Positions 52,667 through 61,393 of a stretch of 64,000 bases of DNA are shown piece by piece; the first letter of the stretch is position 1; each line of letters begins with the position of its first letter. The DNA lies in contig JACKAC010000001.1 of assembly GCA_020635255.1 (NCBI GenBank), forward strand, positions 1,217,501 to 1,281,500, in the 5' to 3' direction. The stretch is from Ignavibacteriales bacterium (GTDB lineage Bacteria; Bacteroidota; Ignavibacteria; Tepidaquicellales; Tepidaquicellaceae). A model generated the notes under the pieces. That model was not told where the DNA came from, made no database searches, and saw only the letters and a program-made list of their open reading frames with translations. The position numbers and the translations under genes are program-made.

Positions 52667-53119
52667 ATGAGTGACGATAATACTAAAATTAAAGTAATTG
52701 CAACAAACCGTAAAGCTAATTTTGAATACGAAATACTGGCAAAGTATGAGGCGGGAATGTCATTGCTTGGGACAGAAGTAAAATCATTACGGGAGGGAAA
52801 AGCCAACCTTAGTGAAGCTTATGCAACGGTGCAAAACGGGGAAGTATGGTTACAGAATTTTCATATTAACGAGTACAAATATGGAAATATAAATAATCAT
52901 GACCCCATACGGAAGAAAAAGCTTCTATTCCATAAAAGAGAAATTAATAAAATAAGAGCGAGTCTAGAGGAAAAAGGATTAACATTCATTCCTCTGAAAA
53001 TATATTTTAAGGGGTCGCTTGTAAAGATAGAGATGGGTATAGGAAGAGGTAAAAAGACGTACGATAAGAGAGAATCAATCAAAAAGAGAGAAACCGAAAG
53101 GAGAATTAAGCAGATATAA
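52667..53119 (+). CDS. smpB: SsrA-binding protein SmpB
   Basis: A 150-residue protein needed for tmRNA-mediated ribosome rescue. Family blocks are NRKANFEYEI, LLGTEVKSLREGKANLSEAY and RKKKLLFHKREI. The basic C-terminal tail (KRESIKKRETERRIKQI) enters the vacant mRNA channel. tmRNA (ssrA) itself was not seen in this window. The TAA overlaps the ATG of tyrS (TAATG), so the two are translated together. Confidence 0.95.
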   Translation: MSDDNTKIKVIATNRKANFEYEILAKYEAGMSLLGTEVKSLREGKANLSEAYATVQNGEVWLQNFHINEYKYGNINNHDPIRKKKLLFHKREINKIRASLEEKGLTFIPLKIYFKGSLVKIEMGIGRGKKTYDKRESIKKRETERRIKQI

Positions 53120-54330
53120 TGTTCGCTCCAGTAAATGAACAAATGGACCTCATCAGAAAGGGGACAGTCGATATCATCCCCGAGGACGAGCTGGTAATGA
53201 AGCTGGAAAGGTCCAGAAAAGAAAATAAACCGCTTATAGTAAAGCTAGGTGCTGATCCCTCACGCCCGGATCTGCATATAGGACACGCAGTGGTACTTAA
53301 TAAGCTTCGCGACTTTCAGAATCTGGGTCACATTGCTGTATTGATAATAGGAGATGCTACAGGGATGATAGGAGACCCGACGGGAAAGAAGAAAACCCGT
53401 CCGCAGCTCACATGGGATGAAACTCGTGAAAACGGGAAGACATACTATGATCAGGCTTCAAAAATTCTCGATAAAGATAAAACAAAAATATTATATAACA
53501 GTGAATGGCTCAATAAGCTGACATTAGTCGATATAATAAACATAATGGGCAAGTTCACTGTCCAGAGGATAATGGAAAGGGATGATTTTGAAAGCAGGTG
53601 GGAGAGCGAGCAGGAAATAGCTATGCATGAGCTTCTGTATCCGCTTATGCAGGGATACGATTCGTATGCCATACATGCCGATGTCGAGCTTGGAGGAACC
53701 GACCAGAGATTCAATAATTTGGTTGGAAGAGATATGCAGAAGAGGTTTGGTCAGGAGCCGCAGGTGGTAGTTGTGACTCCACTGCTGGAAGGTGTAGATG
53801 GAAGCGAGAAGATGAGCAAGTCACTTGATAACGCTATTGGGATTACTGATGAACCGAGGGATATATTTGGTAAGACAATGAGGATACCAGATACATTGAT
53901 CCATAAATATTTTCAACTCGGTACACAGCTTCCATTGGAAGATCTGGAGGCAATCAGGAAAGAATTAGAACACCCGGATACCAATCCCCGCGATCATAAA
54001 AGAAAGCTGGGCATGGAGCTGGTTAAGTTGTACTACGATGAAGAGACAGCCCAAAAAGCAATTGAGGAATTCGATCAGATATTTATTAAAAAGGAAGTAC
54101 CGGATGATATCCCGGAGCATAAGCTTAACGGTGGTGAAGTAAGACTAACGCAGTTAATGACGGATACAAGGATGACATCGTCGAATTCGGAAGCGCGCAG
54201 GCTGATCGAGCAGGGGGGAGTAACAATCGATGGGGAAAAAGTGAGTGATGTGAACTATGTAGTAGGAAAAGGCGAGGAATTTGTGTTAAAGGTAGGTAAA
54301 AGAAAGTTTTTACGTGTACTAAGCTACTAA
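53119..54330 (+). CDS. tyrS: Tyrosyl-tRNA synthetase
   Basis: A 403-residue class I synthetase of the longer TyrRS type. The HIGH motif is at 53-56 (DLHIGHAVVL) and KMSKS at 231-235. Other landmarks are the GDATGMIGDPTGK block and GGTDQRFN, with the Tyr-binding residues. A C-terminal S4 RNA-binding domain (about 340-403) has SNSEARRLIEQGGVTIDGEK. It starts within the smpB stop codon, so its translation is coupled to the rescue factor gene. Confidence 0.95.
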   Translation: MFAPVNEQMDLIRKGTVDIIPEDELVMKLERSRKENKPLIVKLGADPSRPDLHIGHAVVLNKLRDFQNLGHIAVLIIGDATGMIGDPTGKKKTRPQLTWDETRENGKTYYDQASKILDKDKTKILYNSEWLNKLTLVDIINIMGKFTVQRIMERDDFESRWESEQEIAMHELLYPLMQGYDSYAIHADVELGGTDQRFNNLVGRDMQKRFGQEPQVVVVTPLLEGVDGSEKMSKSLDNAIGITDEPRDIFGKTMRIPDTLIHKYFQLGTQLPLEDLEAIRKELEHPDTNPRDHKRKLGMELVKLYYDEETAQKAIEEFDQIFIKKEVPDDIPEHKLNGGEVRLTQLMTDTRMTSSNSEARRLIEQGGVTIDGEKVSDVNYVVGKGEEFVLKVGKRKFLRVLSY

Positions 54331-54360
54331 TACTCAACAAAAAATCTAAATAGAAAAAAA

Positions 54361-54906
54361 TTGTTCAAACCGACAAAAATCTTTTTTACCAAAGGAGTAG
54401 GGAAGCATAAAGACCTGCTTCAGTCATTCGAGCTTGCACTAAGAAATGCAGGTATTGAAAAATGTAATCTTGTAATGGTATCCAGTATATATCCTGCAGG
54501 ATGTAAACGGCTCTCCAAACAAAAAGGAGTACAGCTGTTAGAGCCGGGTGGAATTACATTTTGTGTAATGGCAAGAAATCAAACAAACGAGCCGAGCAGG
54601 TTAATTGCTTCATCTATTGGTGTAGCATTGCCTTCTGATGGAAGCCATTACGGATATATATCCGAGCACCATCCATATGGTGAAAAAGAGAAAGTTGCCG
54701 GTGAATATGCTGAGGACCTTGCCGCAACGATGCTTGCGACTACCCTGGGCGTGGATTTTGATCCTGAAACAGCCTGGAACGAAAGGGAACAGGTATATAA
54801 GCAAAGCGGAAAGATATTTAAATCATTCAATATTACGCAATCTGCTACCGGTGATAAGGACGGTAAATGGACAACAACCATTGCCGCCGCAGTAATGCTT
54901 CCGTAA
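54361..54906 (+). CDS. Pyruvoyl-dependent arginine decarboxylase
   Basis: A 181-residue PvlArgDC that converts arginine to agmatine. The self-cleavage site S41-S42 lies in NLVMVSSIYPAG, and Ser42 is expected to become the pyruvoyl group of the alpha chain. YGYISEHHPYGEKEK and the helix with AEDLAATMLATTLG are conserved. The enzyme is best known from archaea and Chlamydia but also occurs in Bacteroidetes-type bacteria. The TTG start is 30 nt after tyrS. It would supply agmatine for polyamine synthesis or acid resistance. Confidence 0.88.
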   Translation: MFKPTKIFFTKGVGKHKDLLQSFELALRNAGIEKCNLVMVSSIYPAGCKRLSKQKGVQLLEPGGITFCVMARNQTNEPSRLIASSIGVALPSDGSHYGYISEHHPYGEKEKVAGEYAEDLAATMLATTLGVDFDPETAWNEREQVYKQSGKIFKSFNITQSATGDKDGKWTTTIAAAVMLP

Positions 54907-54917
54907 AAATAGGGAAT

Positions 54918-56435
54918 CTATTTAGATAACACCAGCTTTTTGCTTAAAACAAGACCATTTGCTTCGAGGCGGACGAAGTATATTCCGCTCGGATGCCTTG
55001 AAGCATTCCACTGAATTTTATAGGATCCCTGACTTAGCTGTTGATTTACCAGGTTATCAATCTCTCTGCCTATCATATCGAATACTCTTACCTTAACGAA
55101 TGATACAACTGGTATCTCAAATACAATAGTAGAAATAGGATTAAATGGATTAGGATAACTATCATGTAAGTAATATGATTGAATATTTTTATTTGAACCT
55201 ATTTCTTGTATATTGACGGGTGGTGCGATTGGTAAATAATCGACAAATCCTAATGAGGCATTATCTGGTTTATGGAAAATGTGCGCTTCTACACTATCGA
55301 AATCGATCGTTCCCCAATTATTGTTTTCAGCTTTAATTGAATCAGGAGTATTATTATAAAGGTCATAAATTTGCCCGGAATTGCCATTTCCATAGATATG
55401 ATTGGCTCCATCGTCAAATGGTGTAGGAGTCGTAAGATTCCCAAGGTTAGGTTTGGCTGTTCCCTGTATTGTAACACCCCATAAATTGCCTCTAATTGCG
55501 TTATTCGTACAAATTGCCACTATTGTGCTATTACCATTGAAGTTAAGCCCACTTCCACCAGTATTTGGATTATTATCAATATTATTGCTATCAATGCGGT
55601 TATTATCGATTATGGCAAATGTATTTGCGCTTGCCAGAGCTATTCCGTAACGATTATGCGTAATAGTATTTCCTTCGATGCGTATATTGGCATTTCCGAT
55701 AGGTAGGAATGCTATCCCGCCAGCCATAGGGAATGGACCGCCCCGTATTATGTTATTTTTTATTAAAATAGTATCAGTTCCGGTAGCTCCAAAGTTAATT
55801 TGGGGATAATTGCCATTATCAGTATCGTTTTCATAGATCAGGTTATTTATAATTTTCGGTGCTGAGCTGATGTTTGCCCCGGATTGGATGGCGGCACGAC
55901 GATTTCTGTATATTATATTATTAGAAATCATAGGATTTGACTGAAAAAGCGCAATTGCACCACTACCGAAGGAGCTGTTTTGGGTATTATATCGAATAAT
56001 GCAGCTATCGATTATCATATCGGAATTCAGGAGGCGGATAGCGTTTCCATATTCCATTATAACTTTTTTCAAGATTGAAGGATCACTGAATTCCTCGAAT
56101 TTAAGTCCAAGGAATTTTTGATTGGTATCGGCTGCTGTTATCTTGAATGAATCCGGGGGAGTTATTCGAAACACCCCGAAAATATCGATCATTGTATTCC
56201 CGGCAAATTTAAAGTTACCGTTAGAAGTGACCTTTATCGTATCGGATGCTGATATTACCAGAGTATCGTTAAGGTAATATTCTCCACCAGAAAATGTAAC
56301 CACACCGCTAGAATTAGAAACCAGGTCTGTAAGAGTCCAGCTGACCCCTGTGCCGGGTGTAGAATAATCTGAATAGGCTTTAGATGAAAATGAGATCAAA
56401 AGTATTATCAGAAGAAAAGGGAGTAGTTTTCGCAA
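54918..56435 (-). CDS. Secreted right-handed parallel beta-helix protein with T9SS sorting domain
   Basis: A 505-residue protein. A signal peptide (about 1-22, ending SKAYS) precedes about ten beta-helix coils of the pectate-lyase/NosD type: NPMISNNIIYRNRRAAIQ, PKIINNLIYENDTDNG, ILIKNNIIRGG and IRIEGNTITHNRYGIAL. The last 80 residues begin SYPNPFNP and form a T9SS type A domain ending KKLVLSK. The coils could bind or cleave polysaccharide; no catalytic residues can be assigned. The start is TTG, as no ATG precedes the signal peptide. Confidence 0.85.
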   Translation of the reverse strand: MRKLLPFLLIILLISFSSKAYSDYSTPGTGVSWTLTDLVSNSSGVVTFSGGEYYLNDTLVISASDTIKVTSNGNFKFAGNTMIDIFGVFRITPPDSFKITAADTNQKFLGLKFEEFSDPSILKKVIMEYGNAIRLLNSDMIIDSCIIRYNTQNSSFGSGAIALFQSNPMISNNIIYRNRRAAIQSGANISSAPKIINNLIYENDTDNGNYPQINFGATGTDTILIKNNIIRGGPFPMAGGIAFLPIGNANIRIEGNTITHNRYGIALASANTFAIIDNNRIDSNNIDNNPNTGGSGLNFNGNSTIVAICTNNAIRGNLWGVTIQGTAKPNLGNLTTPTPFDDGANHIYGNGNSGQIYDLYNNTPDSIKAENNNWGTIDFDSVEAHIFHKPDNASLGFVDYLPIAPPVNIQEIGSNKNIQSYYLHDSYPNPFNPISTIVFEIPVVSFVKVRVFDMIGREIDNLVNQQLSQGSYKIQWNASRHPSGIYFVRLEANGLVLSKKLVLSK

Positions 56436-56506
56436 TTTGAATTAAATTTTATATTTATATTAGGTATTTTGATAATAACAAACATTTTAAATACAGAAAA
56501 TTCAAT

Positions 56507-58162
56507 ATGTCAGTATCTTTTTTAGAGAGAAACGATTTCAATGAACTATATCTTGACTATACGCACAGTTTTGAGAAAGTTAAGGATTTTTTTACCTATG
56601 ATTACAGGAATGAGAAAGAATTTATTCGATGTGCCGAGGATAAGAAGAGGACGTACCTAAAGAACGCTAACTTCGACAGAAACCAGCTTGCTGAAATTTT
56701 AACTGAGCAAAACGAGAATTTTAATTCATCACAGGCTGCGCTAACAAATATAGAGCAGTTGCGGGAAGAATATACATATGCGGTTGTCACAGGACAGCAG
56801 GTAGGAATGCTTAGCGGACCGCTTTACACAATATATAAAGCAATAAATACGATAAAGTTGGCGAACGAACTCAGCGGGAAATTTCCCGATTACAAATTCG
56901 TTCCGGTTTTCTGGCTGGAATGTGAAGACCACGATTTCCTGGAAATTAATAATATCAGTGTCCTTAATAAAAAGAACGAGCTGGAAAAGGTATCTTATTA
57001 TGAAGGGGGAGAGCCAAAGGAAAAGTATCTGACTCCGGTAGGGAAGATAGTACTCGATGAATATATAAATAAATTCAAAGACGGGATCAAGGAAGCACTG
57101 CAAGAGACTGATTTTACCGGAGAGCTAACCGAGGCAATCGATAAAGCATATTCTGAAGGTGTTGACATGAAGACGGCATTTGCTCGGTTTTTGAATTATG
57201 TAATAAAGGATTCGGGATTAGTGTTCTGCGATTCGTCCGATGTGAGAATAAAAGAGTTTCTTGTGCCTGTATTCGAGAAGGAGCTGGCAACATTTTCACA
57301 GTTGAGTGAGATAGTGATAGGAACGACTGCTGATATAGAAGTGAACTACGAACCGCAGGTAAAGCCAAGGGCTATAAACCTTTTTTATTTACATGAAGAG
57401 AATCGGTACGCTCTTCAGCCGCACGAGAGCAGGCTGATCGCGTTAAAGAATTCGAGACAGAAGTTCGAGAAGGAAGAATTGTTTCAGATACTATACGCAA
57501 CGCCGGAGAAATTCAGCACAAACGTAATAACGAGACCGATCGCACAGGATTATCTATTGCCGACAATAGCGTATGTAGGTGGTCCGTCGGAGATATCATA
57601 CTTCGCCCAGCTAAAAGGCGCATATGAGTATTTTGGTGTTACAATGCCTGTGGTATTCCCGAGGACTACGGTTACATTGCTCGAGAAGAGGGTAACTGCG
57701 TTCCTGGAAAAGAATTCGCTGGACTTTGTCGATCTTTTCAATGAGAGAGCTTTATCAGAAAAACTAATTGCAAAGACTGACCAGACAAATGTTGAAGAGC
57801 TCTTCACAAAATATCTCGACGCGCTGAACAGTCTCAATTTTGAGTTCGCAAATGAACTGGAACAGGTAGACAAGAACGTTGTGAATTCGCTAAAGAACAA
57901 AGCTCAGAAGAACGTAGAGATCATAGAAGACTTTAAGAAAAAATTTCAAGATTCACAGTTAAGGCAAAACGACACAAATCTTGTCAAAATGAGGTCAGTA
58001 ATAGAATCTGTTTATCCGAATTCTACATTACAAGAAAGAGTATACAATATTACTTATTTCTTAAACAAATATAGCCCGGATCTAATCAATTACTTATATA
58101 ACGAAATCAACCTCTGGGATTTCGATCACCAGGTGATAGGTATATCGCCTGACGAAGAGTAA
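56507..58162 (+). CDS. bshC: Bacillithiol biosynthesis cysteine-adding enzyme BshC
   Basis: A 551-residue enzyme that adds cysteine to glucosaminyl-malate in the last step of bacillithiol synthesis. Characteristic blocks are VVTGQQVGMLSGPLYTIYKA (95-114), VPVFWLECEDHDFLEIN, NVITRPIAQDYLLPTIAYVGG and ISYFAQLKGAYEYFGV, the nucleotide-binding Rossmann features. A coiled-coil region lies at about 430-500. No bshA or bshB is present here. The following glycosyltransferase gene starts 10 nt later. Confidence 0.92.
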   Translation: MSVSFLERNDFNELYLDYTHSFEKVKDFFTYDYRNEKEFIRCAEDKKRTYLKNANFDRNQLAEILTEQNENFNSSQAALTNIEQLREEYTYAVVTGQQVGMLSGPLYTIYKAINTIKLANELSGKFPDYKFVPVFWLECEDHDFLEINNISVLNKKNELEKVSYYEGGEPKEKYLTPVGKIVLDEYINKFKDGIKEALQETDFTGELTEAIDKAYSEGVDMKTAFARFLNYVIKDSGLVFCDSSDVRIKEFLVPVFEKELATFSQLSEIVIGTTADIEVNYEPQVKPRAINLFYLHEENRYALQPHESRLIALKNSRQKFEKEELFQILYATPEKFSTNVITRPIAQDYLLPTIAYVGGPSEISYFAQLKGAYEYFGVTMPVVFPRTTVTLLEKRVTAFLEKNSLDFVDLFNERALSEKLIAKTDQTNVEELFTKYLDALNSLNFEFANELEQVDKNVVNSLKNKAQKNVEIIEDFKKKFQDSQLRQNDTNLVKMRSVIESVYPNSTLQERVYNITYFLNKYSPDLINYLYNEINLWDFDHQVIGISPDEE

Positions 58163-58172
58163 ACATAGATTA

Positions 58173-59120
58173 TTGGCAGGGATAAAAAAAATACTTATTG
58201 TAAGATTATCTTCTTTCGGGGATATCATTCTTACGTTCCCACTTATAAATATCCTCAAAAATAAATTTCCTCAATCACACATTTCCTTTGTTGTAAAAGA
58301 TAAGTATGCAGATCTTGTTAAGCTTAATCCAAAAGTAGATGAAGTAATAAACTATTATACCGACGGGGGAGAAGATTTAAAAACAGCACTCAAGAGTGCA
58401 GGTTATGAGGTTGTATTAGATCTCCAGAATAATCCCCGAAGCAGAATATTGACGAACGGGCTTAAGAACGTATACAGGTTTAAGAAAGATAATTTCAAAA
58501 AATTTCTCCTTGTCCGGTTCAAAATAAACAAACTCAAGGATGCAGAACCTGTTTACAAAAGGTACATCAGAACGGCATCTGAAGCATTTGGGATTGGTGA
58601 GGGCGAGATGATGTTCACCCCATCTGAAATCAGCACTGACACCGGTAAAAAACCTGATTCGAATTATGTTGTTGTCGCACCTTCATCGAGGCATTTCACA
58701 AAGACATATCCTAAAGAAAAGTTTGTTGAATATATAAAATCAAATCCCGATACCAACTATTTGCTTGTAGGGGATGATTCAGAGGAAGACAAAGAGATAT
58801 GCTCTACCATAGAAAATGAAACAAATAACACAATCAACCTATGCGGGCAATTGTCTTATGCAGAGCTTGCAGGAATAATTGGCGGTAGTGATCATGTAAT
58901 ATGCAATGACAGTGGTATACTTCACCTATCAGAAGCGATGGGGAAGAGGGTGGTTGCAATATTTGGAAGCACAGTAAAAGAATTCGGATTCTTTCCGCAA
59001 TTAAAGGAATCGCTTGTTTACGAAATCGAGGGCTTGAAATGCAGACCATGCAGTCATATTGGATTACCTTCCTGCCCGCTGGGACATTTTAAGTGCATGA
59101 ACGAGATAGAATTGGAATGA
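58173..59120 (+). CDS. Glycosyltransferase family 9 (heptosyltransferase-like)
   Basis: A 315-residue GT-B enzyme. The start is TTG. KILIVRLSSFGDIILTFPL (5-23) is the N-terminal GT9 block, and NDSGILHLSEAMGKRVVAIFGST the donor-binding block. A C-terminal cluster, LKCRPCSHIGLPSCPLGHFKCM, has the four-cysteine pattern seen in ADP-heptose:LPS heptosyltransferases. The acceptor is probably the LPS core. It is adjacent to bshC, probably by co-transcription only. Confidence 0.88.
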   Translation: MAGIKKILIVRLSSFGDIILTFPLINILKNKFPQSHISFVVKDKYADLVKLNPKVDEVINYYTDGGEDLKTALKSAGYEVVLDLQNNPRSRILTNGLKNVYRFKKDNFKKFLLVRFKINKLKDAEPVYKRYIRTASEAFGIGEGEMMFTPSEISTDTGKKPDSNYVVVAPSSRHFTKTYPKEKFVEYIKSNPDTNYLLVGDDSEEDKEICSTIENETNNTINLCGQLSYAELAGIIGGSDHVICNDSGILHLSEAMGKRVVAIFGSTVKEFGFFPQLKESLVYEIEGLKCRPCSHIGLPSCPLGHFKCMNEIELE

Positions 59121-59184
59121 TAATATTTCAATTTCTTTTGTAGAGTAATTAGTTTAATTTGGTCAAACTTTAATACAAAACTGT

Positions 59185-59370
59185 ATGTCAACAAAGGAAA
59201 TATTAAAAAGCACTTCGGGAAAAATCGTTGAGATCCTAAACAGGGACTCAGATCCGACAATGTGGATAGTTAGCGTTTATAAAAGGATCTTGTTCTTTAA
59301 GAAGAAGGTCGCATCGGAATGGTTCAGTAAAAAAGAAGACGCCCTCGAATTTGCCAATAACATAAAATAA
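59185..59370 (+). CDS. Small protein of unknown function (61 aa)
   Basis: A 61-residue basic, soluble protein. It has an alternating helix-strand pattern (LKSTSGKIVEILNRDSDPTM, then WIVSVYKRILFFKKK) and ends KEDALEFANNIK. The arrangement is consistent with a small alpha/beta fold, but I recognise no family. The gene ends 5 nt before the downstream lipoprotein start, so the two may share a transcript. Confidence 0.55.
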   Translation: MSTKEILKSTSGKIVEILNRDSDPTMWIVSVYKRILFFKKKVASEWFSKKEDALEFANNIK

Positions 59371-59375
59371 AAAAC

Positions 59376-59843
59376 ATGAAAAAACTAATTACATGTTTGG
59401 TTTTTTGTTGTGCTTTTGTTGCAGGTTGTGATGAATCTACTACCGATGTTATTATAACAGAGCAATTGGTAGCAGAGTATCCCGGTGATTCCGTTTCAAC
59501 AACGGGTTCAGGAGCCGCCACAAAGACCTCAACGATTTCTTCCAGCTCGTTAGATTTTACAAATGCTGACAGCATGAGAATAAAAATTACTTACTGGGGT
59601 TCGACGAACAACACCTCGACAAACGCTATAAATATTGGCTACATATTTAGCACATCACCTGATTCTAATGTATATGTTTATTCCATTCCAAGTTCCATCG
59701 TTACTACAGCTGAAACTACGCTGGATGTAACAATCGGATCGCCCAAAGTAAACAAATCCTTCATTTACAATTTGGTCTATCTTAATACTGATGGATTTGG
59801 AGGTTATTTAAAGTTTAAAGACCTAAAGATATACAGGAAATAA
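59376..59843 (+). CDS. Small lipoprotein of unknown function
   Basis: A 155-residue lipoprotein with lipobox VAGC (Cys18). The mature part starts DESTTDV. It is Ser/Thr-rich and predicted all-beta (SMRIKITYWGSTNNTSTN, then LKFKDLKIYRK), so a beta-sandwich is likely. It has the same GCDES beginning after the lipidated cysteine as the lipoprotein at 24557, although the rest differs. Function unknown. Confidence 0.65.
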   Translation: MKKLITCLVFCCAFVAGCDESTTDVIITEQLVAEYPGDSVSTTGSGAATKTSTISSSSLDFTNADSMRIKITYWGSTNNTSTNAINIGYIFSTSPDSNVYVYSIPSSIVTTAETTLDVTIGSPKVNKSFIYNLVYLNTDGFGGYLKFKDLKIYRK

Positions 59844-59857
59844 TTTAAAATCTATAA

Positions 59858-61393
59858 ATGGCTGGTAAAACTTTCGAAATTGACGGTAAGAATCTAACGA
59901 TAGATAATTCAGTACGAATAGTAACGGGCAGTTATAAAATAAAATTAAGTTCGGCTTCAAGATCAAAGATAAATGCATCGAGAAAGCTGATCGATAAATG
60001 GATAGATGCTGATGAAGTCATTTATGGAATTACAACAGGTTTCGGTGAATTTAAGGATGTGAAAATTCCCAAAAAGGACAGAATAAAATTACAACGCAAT
60101 CTTGTCATATCACACTCAGCAGGGGTAGGGAGTTACATCCCGGATTACATTGTCAGGTTAATGATACTTTTCCGGATAAATTCATTAGCAAAAGGCTATT
60201 CAGGGGTAAGGCTGGAGCTTATGGAGTTTTTGGTAAAGTTCTTTAACAGTGGGATAGTACCTCTAATTCCTTCACAGGGTTCGGTTGGCAGTTCCGGCGA
60301 CCTTGCACCGCTCTCACATCTCGCATTGTCATTTATTGGTGAGGGATATTGTAAATACAATGGCAAGGTATTGAAAAGCACGGAAGCATTGAAGAAATGC
60401 GGAATGAAACCTATCGAGCTTCATGCTAAAGAAGGATTGGCATTGATAAACGGTACTCAGATGATGAGTGCTTATATGTGTATGGCTTTATATGAAGCAC
60501 AGAGGTTATCTATTTTAGCGGATATATCGGGAGCTTTATCTTTGGAAGCGTTAAGGGGAACAAACAAAGCGTTTTCGGCTAATTTACAGAAAGTTCGGTC
60601 ACACAAAGGACAGGAACAGTCAGCGGATAATCTTAGGCGCTTGCTGAAAGGAAGTGAAATCATGGAGTCGCATAAGGACTGCGGTAAAGTACAGGATGCA
60701 TATTCACTTCGCTGTATGCCACAGGTCCACGGAGCAATAAAAGATACGATAAATTACTGTGCTGGAATTCTGGAAACCGAAATAAATTCAGTTACGGATA
60801 ATCCATTAATATTTCCCGAAACAGGGGAGCGTGTGGAAGGCGGAAATTTTCACGGCGAACCGATAGCCTTAATTGGAGATTTTCTTTCAATTGCTATTAC
60901 TGAACTTGGAAATATTTCAGAAAGAAGAACAGCAAGACTTGTCGATGGAAGTTTAAGCGGATTGCCACGATTTTTGACTGATAAAGGAGGACTTAATTCC
61001 GGTCTTATGATAGCGCAATATACGGCGGCCGCATTGGTAAGTGAGAATAAAGTTCTATCTCACCCGGCATCGGTTGATTCGATACCAACAAGCGCTAACC
61101 AGGAAGATCATAACTCAATGGGGTCAATTTCATCGAGAAAATGCTTTGATATTGTAAATAACACAAAGAAAATAATTTCGATCGAATTTCTCTGCGCGGT
61201 ACAGGGAATAGATTTTTTAAGACCTTTGAAAAGTGGAAAAGGGGGAGAGACAGCTTACCAATATATCAGAAATAGAAGTGATCATATCGAAGAAGATGTT
61301 ATACTCGAAGAAGAAATGTCAAACATGAGTTCGATAGTTTTTGAGTCGGGTTTCATTTCGGCAGTTGAGAAAAAAACAGGTAAACTAAACTAA
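59858..61393 (+). CDS. hutH: Histidine ammonia-lyase-type MIO enzyme
   Basis: A 511-residue enzyme of the MIO aromatic ammonia-lyase family. Block YGITTGFGEF (56-65) carries the catalytic Tyr. S85-H86 in NLVISHSAGVG is the pair typical of histidine-specific members. The MIO-forming triplet is S145-S146-G147 (GSVGSSGDLAPLSH) instead of the usual Ala-Ser-Gly. Active-site residues Q/N, NGTQ and SVTDNPL are kept. The expected reaction is histidine to urocanate plus ammonia. No hutU, hutI or hutG is nearby. Confidence 0.85.
   Translation: MAGKTFEIDGKNLTIDNSVRIVTGSYKIKLSSASRSKINASRKLIDKWIDADEVIYGITTGFGEFKDVKIPKKDRIKLQRNLVISHSAGVGSYIPDYIVRLMILFRINSLAKGYSGVRLELMEFLVKFFNSGIVPLIPSQGSVGSSGDLAPLSHLALSFIGEGYCKYNGKVLKSTEALKKCGMKPIELHAKEGLALINGTQMMSAYMCMALYEAQRLSILADISGALSLEALRGTNKAFSANLQKVRSHKGQEQSADNLRRLLKGSEIMESHKDCGKVQDAYSLRCMPQVHGAIKDTINYCAGILETEINSVTDNPLIFPETGERVEGGNFHGEPIALIGDFLSIAITELGNISERRTARLVDGSLSGLPRFLTDKGGLNSGLMIAQYTAAALVSENKVLSHPASVDSIPTSANQEDHNSMGSISSRKCFDIVNNTKKIISIEFLCAVQGIDFLRPLKSGKGGETAYQYIRNRSDHIEEDVILEEEMSNMSSIVFESGFISAVEKKTGKLN

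Noticed and set aside
54610..54895. Several 64-85 codon frames overlapping the arginine decarboxylase
   Set aside because: They are shadows of the well-supported PvlArgDC frame.
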